Source: Crotophaga sulcirostris (Eukaryota; Chordata; Aves; Cuculiformes; Crotophagidae). From it: a stretch of 64,000 bases of DNA. Numbering within the stretch: the first letter of the stretch is position 1; each line of letters opens with the position of its first letter. The notes under the pieces were generated by a model. It searched no databases. It was not told where the DNA came from and was given only the letters and a program-made list of their open reading frames with translations. The position numbers and the translations under genes were made by a program. Shown one piece after another: positions 63,819 through 64,000 of the stretch. The DNA lies in contig VYZB01000539.1 of the NCBI GenBank assembly GCA_013397455.1, positions 435,796-499,795 of the forward strand. The letters are read 5' to 3'.

Positions 63819-64000
63819 AATCATAGTATCACATAGTCACAGGATAGTTTGGGATGGAAAGGATTTCTGAAGATCATTTGTTCAACCCCTTGACTTGGCT
63901 AGAGACAACTTTCACTAGATCCAGTTGCTCAAAACTCCATCCAACCTGACCTTAAGCACACCCAACAATGGGACATCCAACTCTGAGAAACCTGTTCCAG
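63819..64000 (-). mobile_element. CR1 LINE 3' end, Y-like subfamily, running off the window
   Basis: Plus-strand GAATCATAGTATCACATAGT, AGTTTGGGATGGAAAGGATT, CCATCCAACCTGACCTTAAG and ACCTGTTCCAG are the reverse of a CR1 3' end. The element continues beyond base 64000. Same type as 36202-36430. Confidence 0.95.

Overview
The window reads as vertebrate, almost certainly bird, non-coding DNA. It is AT-rich, has no convincing host exon, and holds many fragments of the CR1 LINE, the dominant avian retrotransposon. It also holds degraded long terminal repeats (LTRs) and an internal fragment of endogenous retroviruses, plus one mariner DNA-transposon relic. There is no operon, CRISPR array, tRNA or rRNA, and nothing looks prokaryotic. 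The CR1 3' ends (octamer tails of the ATTCTATG, ATTCTGTG and ACTGTGAT kinds, and the TTGGACT(C/A)GATGATCT motif) and the protein relics (FADDTKL reverse transcriptase, SGNH-type ORF1) set the group. The exact species or order cannot be fixed by eye.

Layout: 0.65-1.1 kb is a young CR1. A 3' CR1 piece lies at 2.8 kb. At 4.7-5.9 kb an ancient minus-strand CR1 with ORF1 remains is split by a younger plus-strand CR1. At 8.2-9.4 kb are relics of CR1 endonuclease (+) and RT (-). At 10.4-11.1 kb is an LTR of family A with a duplicated U3 segment. At 16.6-17.7 kb is a long minus-strand LTR of family B, whose partner copy lies in plus orientation at 32.4-33.1 kb. At 21.4-22.9 kb is a CR1 with a recognisable RT domain, followed at 23.5 kb by an ERV-L-like pol relic. 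A CR1 3' end lies at 29.3 kb and an internally deleted mariner at 30.8-31.2 kb. At 36.2-37.0 kb two CR1 copies lie side by side, the second holding a 260-N assembly gap. At 37.7-40.8 kb is the longest relic: a minus-strand CR1 with ORF1, endonuclease and RT remains, again split by a younger plus-strand CR1. At 43.1-44.5 kb a CR1 fold-back is followed by LTR family A copy 2. At 48.1-48.8 kb LTR family A copy 3 abuts a CR1. At 59.5-60.3 kb is an old CR1, and at 63.8 kb a CR1 runs off the window end.

The rest, including nearly all of 11.2-16.4, 23.8-29.3, 44.5-48.1 and 48.8-59.5 kb, shows no recognisable gene or repeat. The window therefore looks like a gene desert or the inside of a very large intron. 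No gene works with another here. The content is a layered record of transposition, and the most useful signals are nesting order, internal deletions, an inverted CR1 pair that could fold into a hairpin, and related solo LTRs. I found no new functional system.
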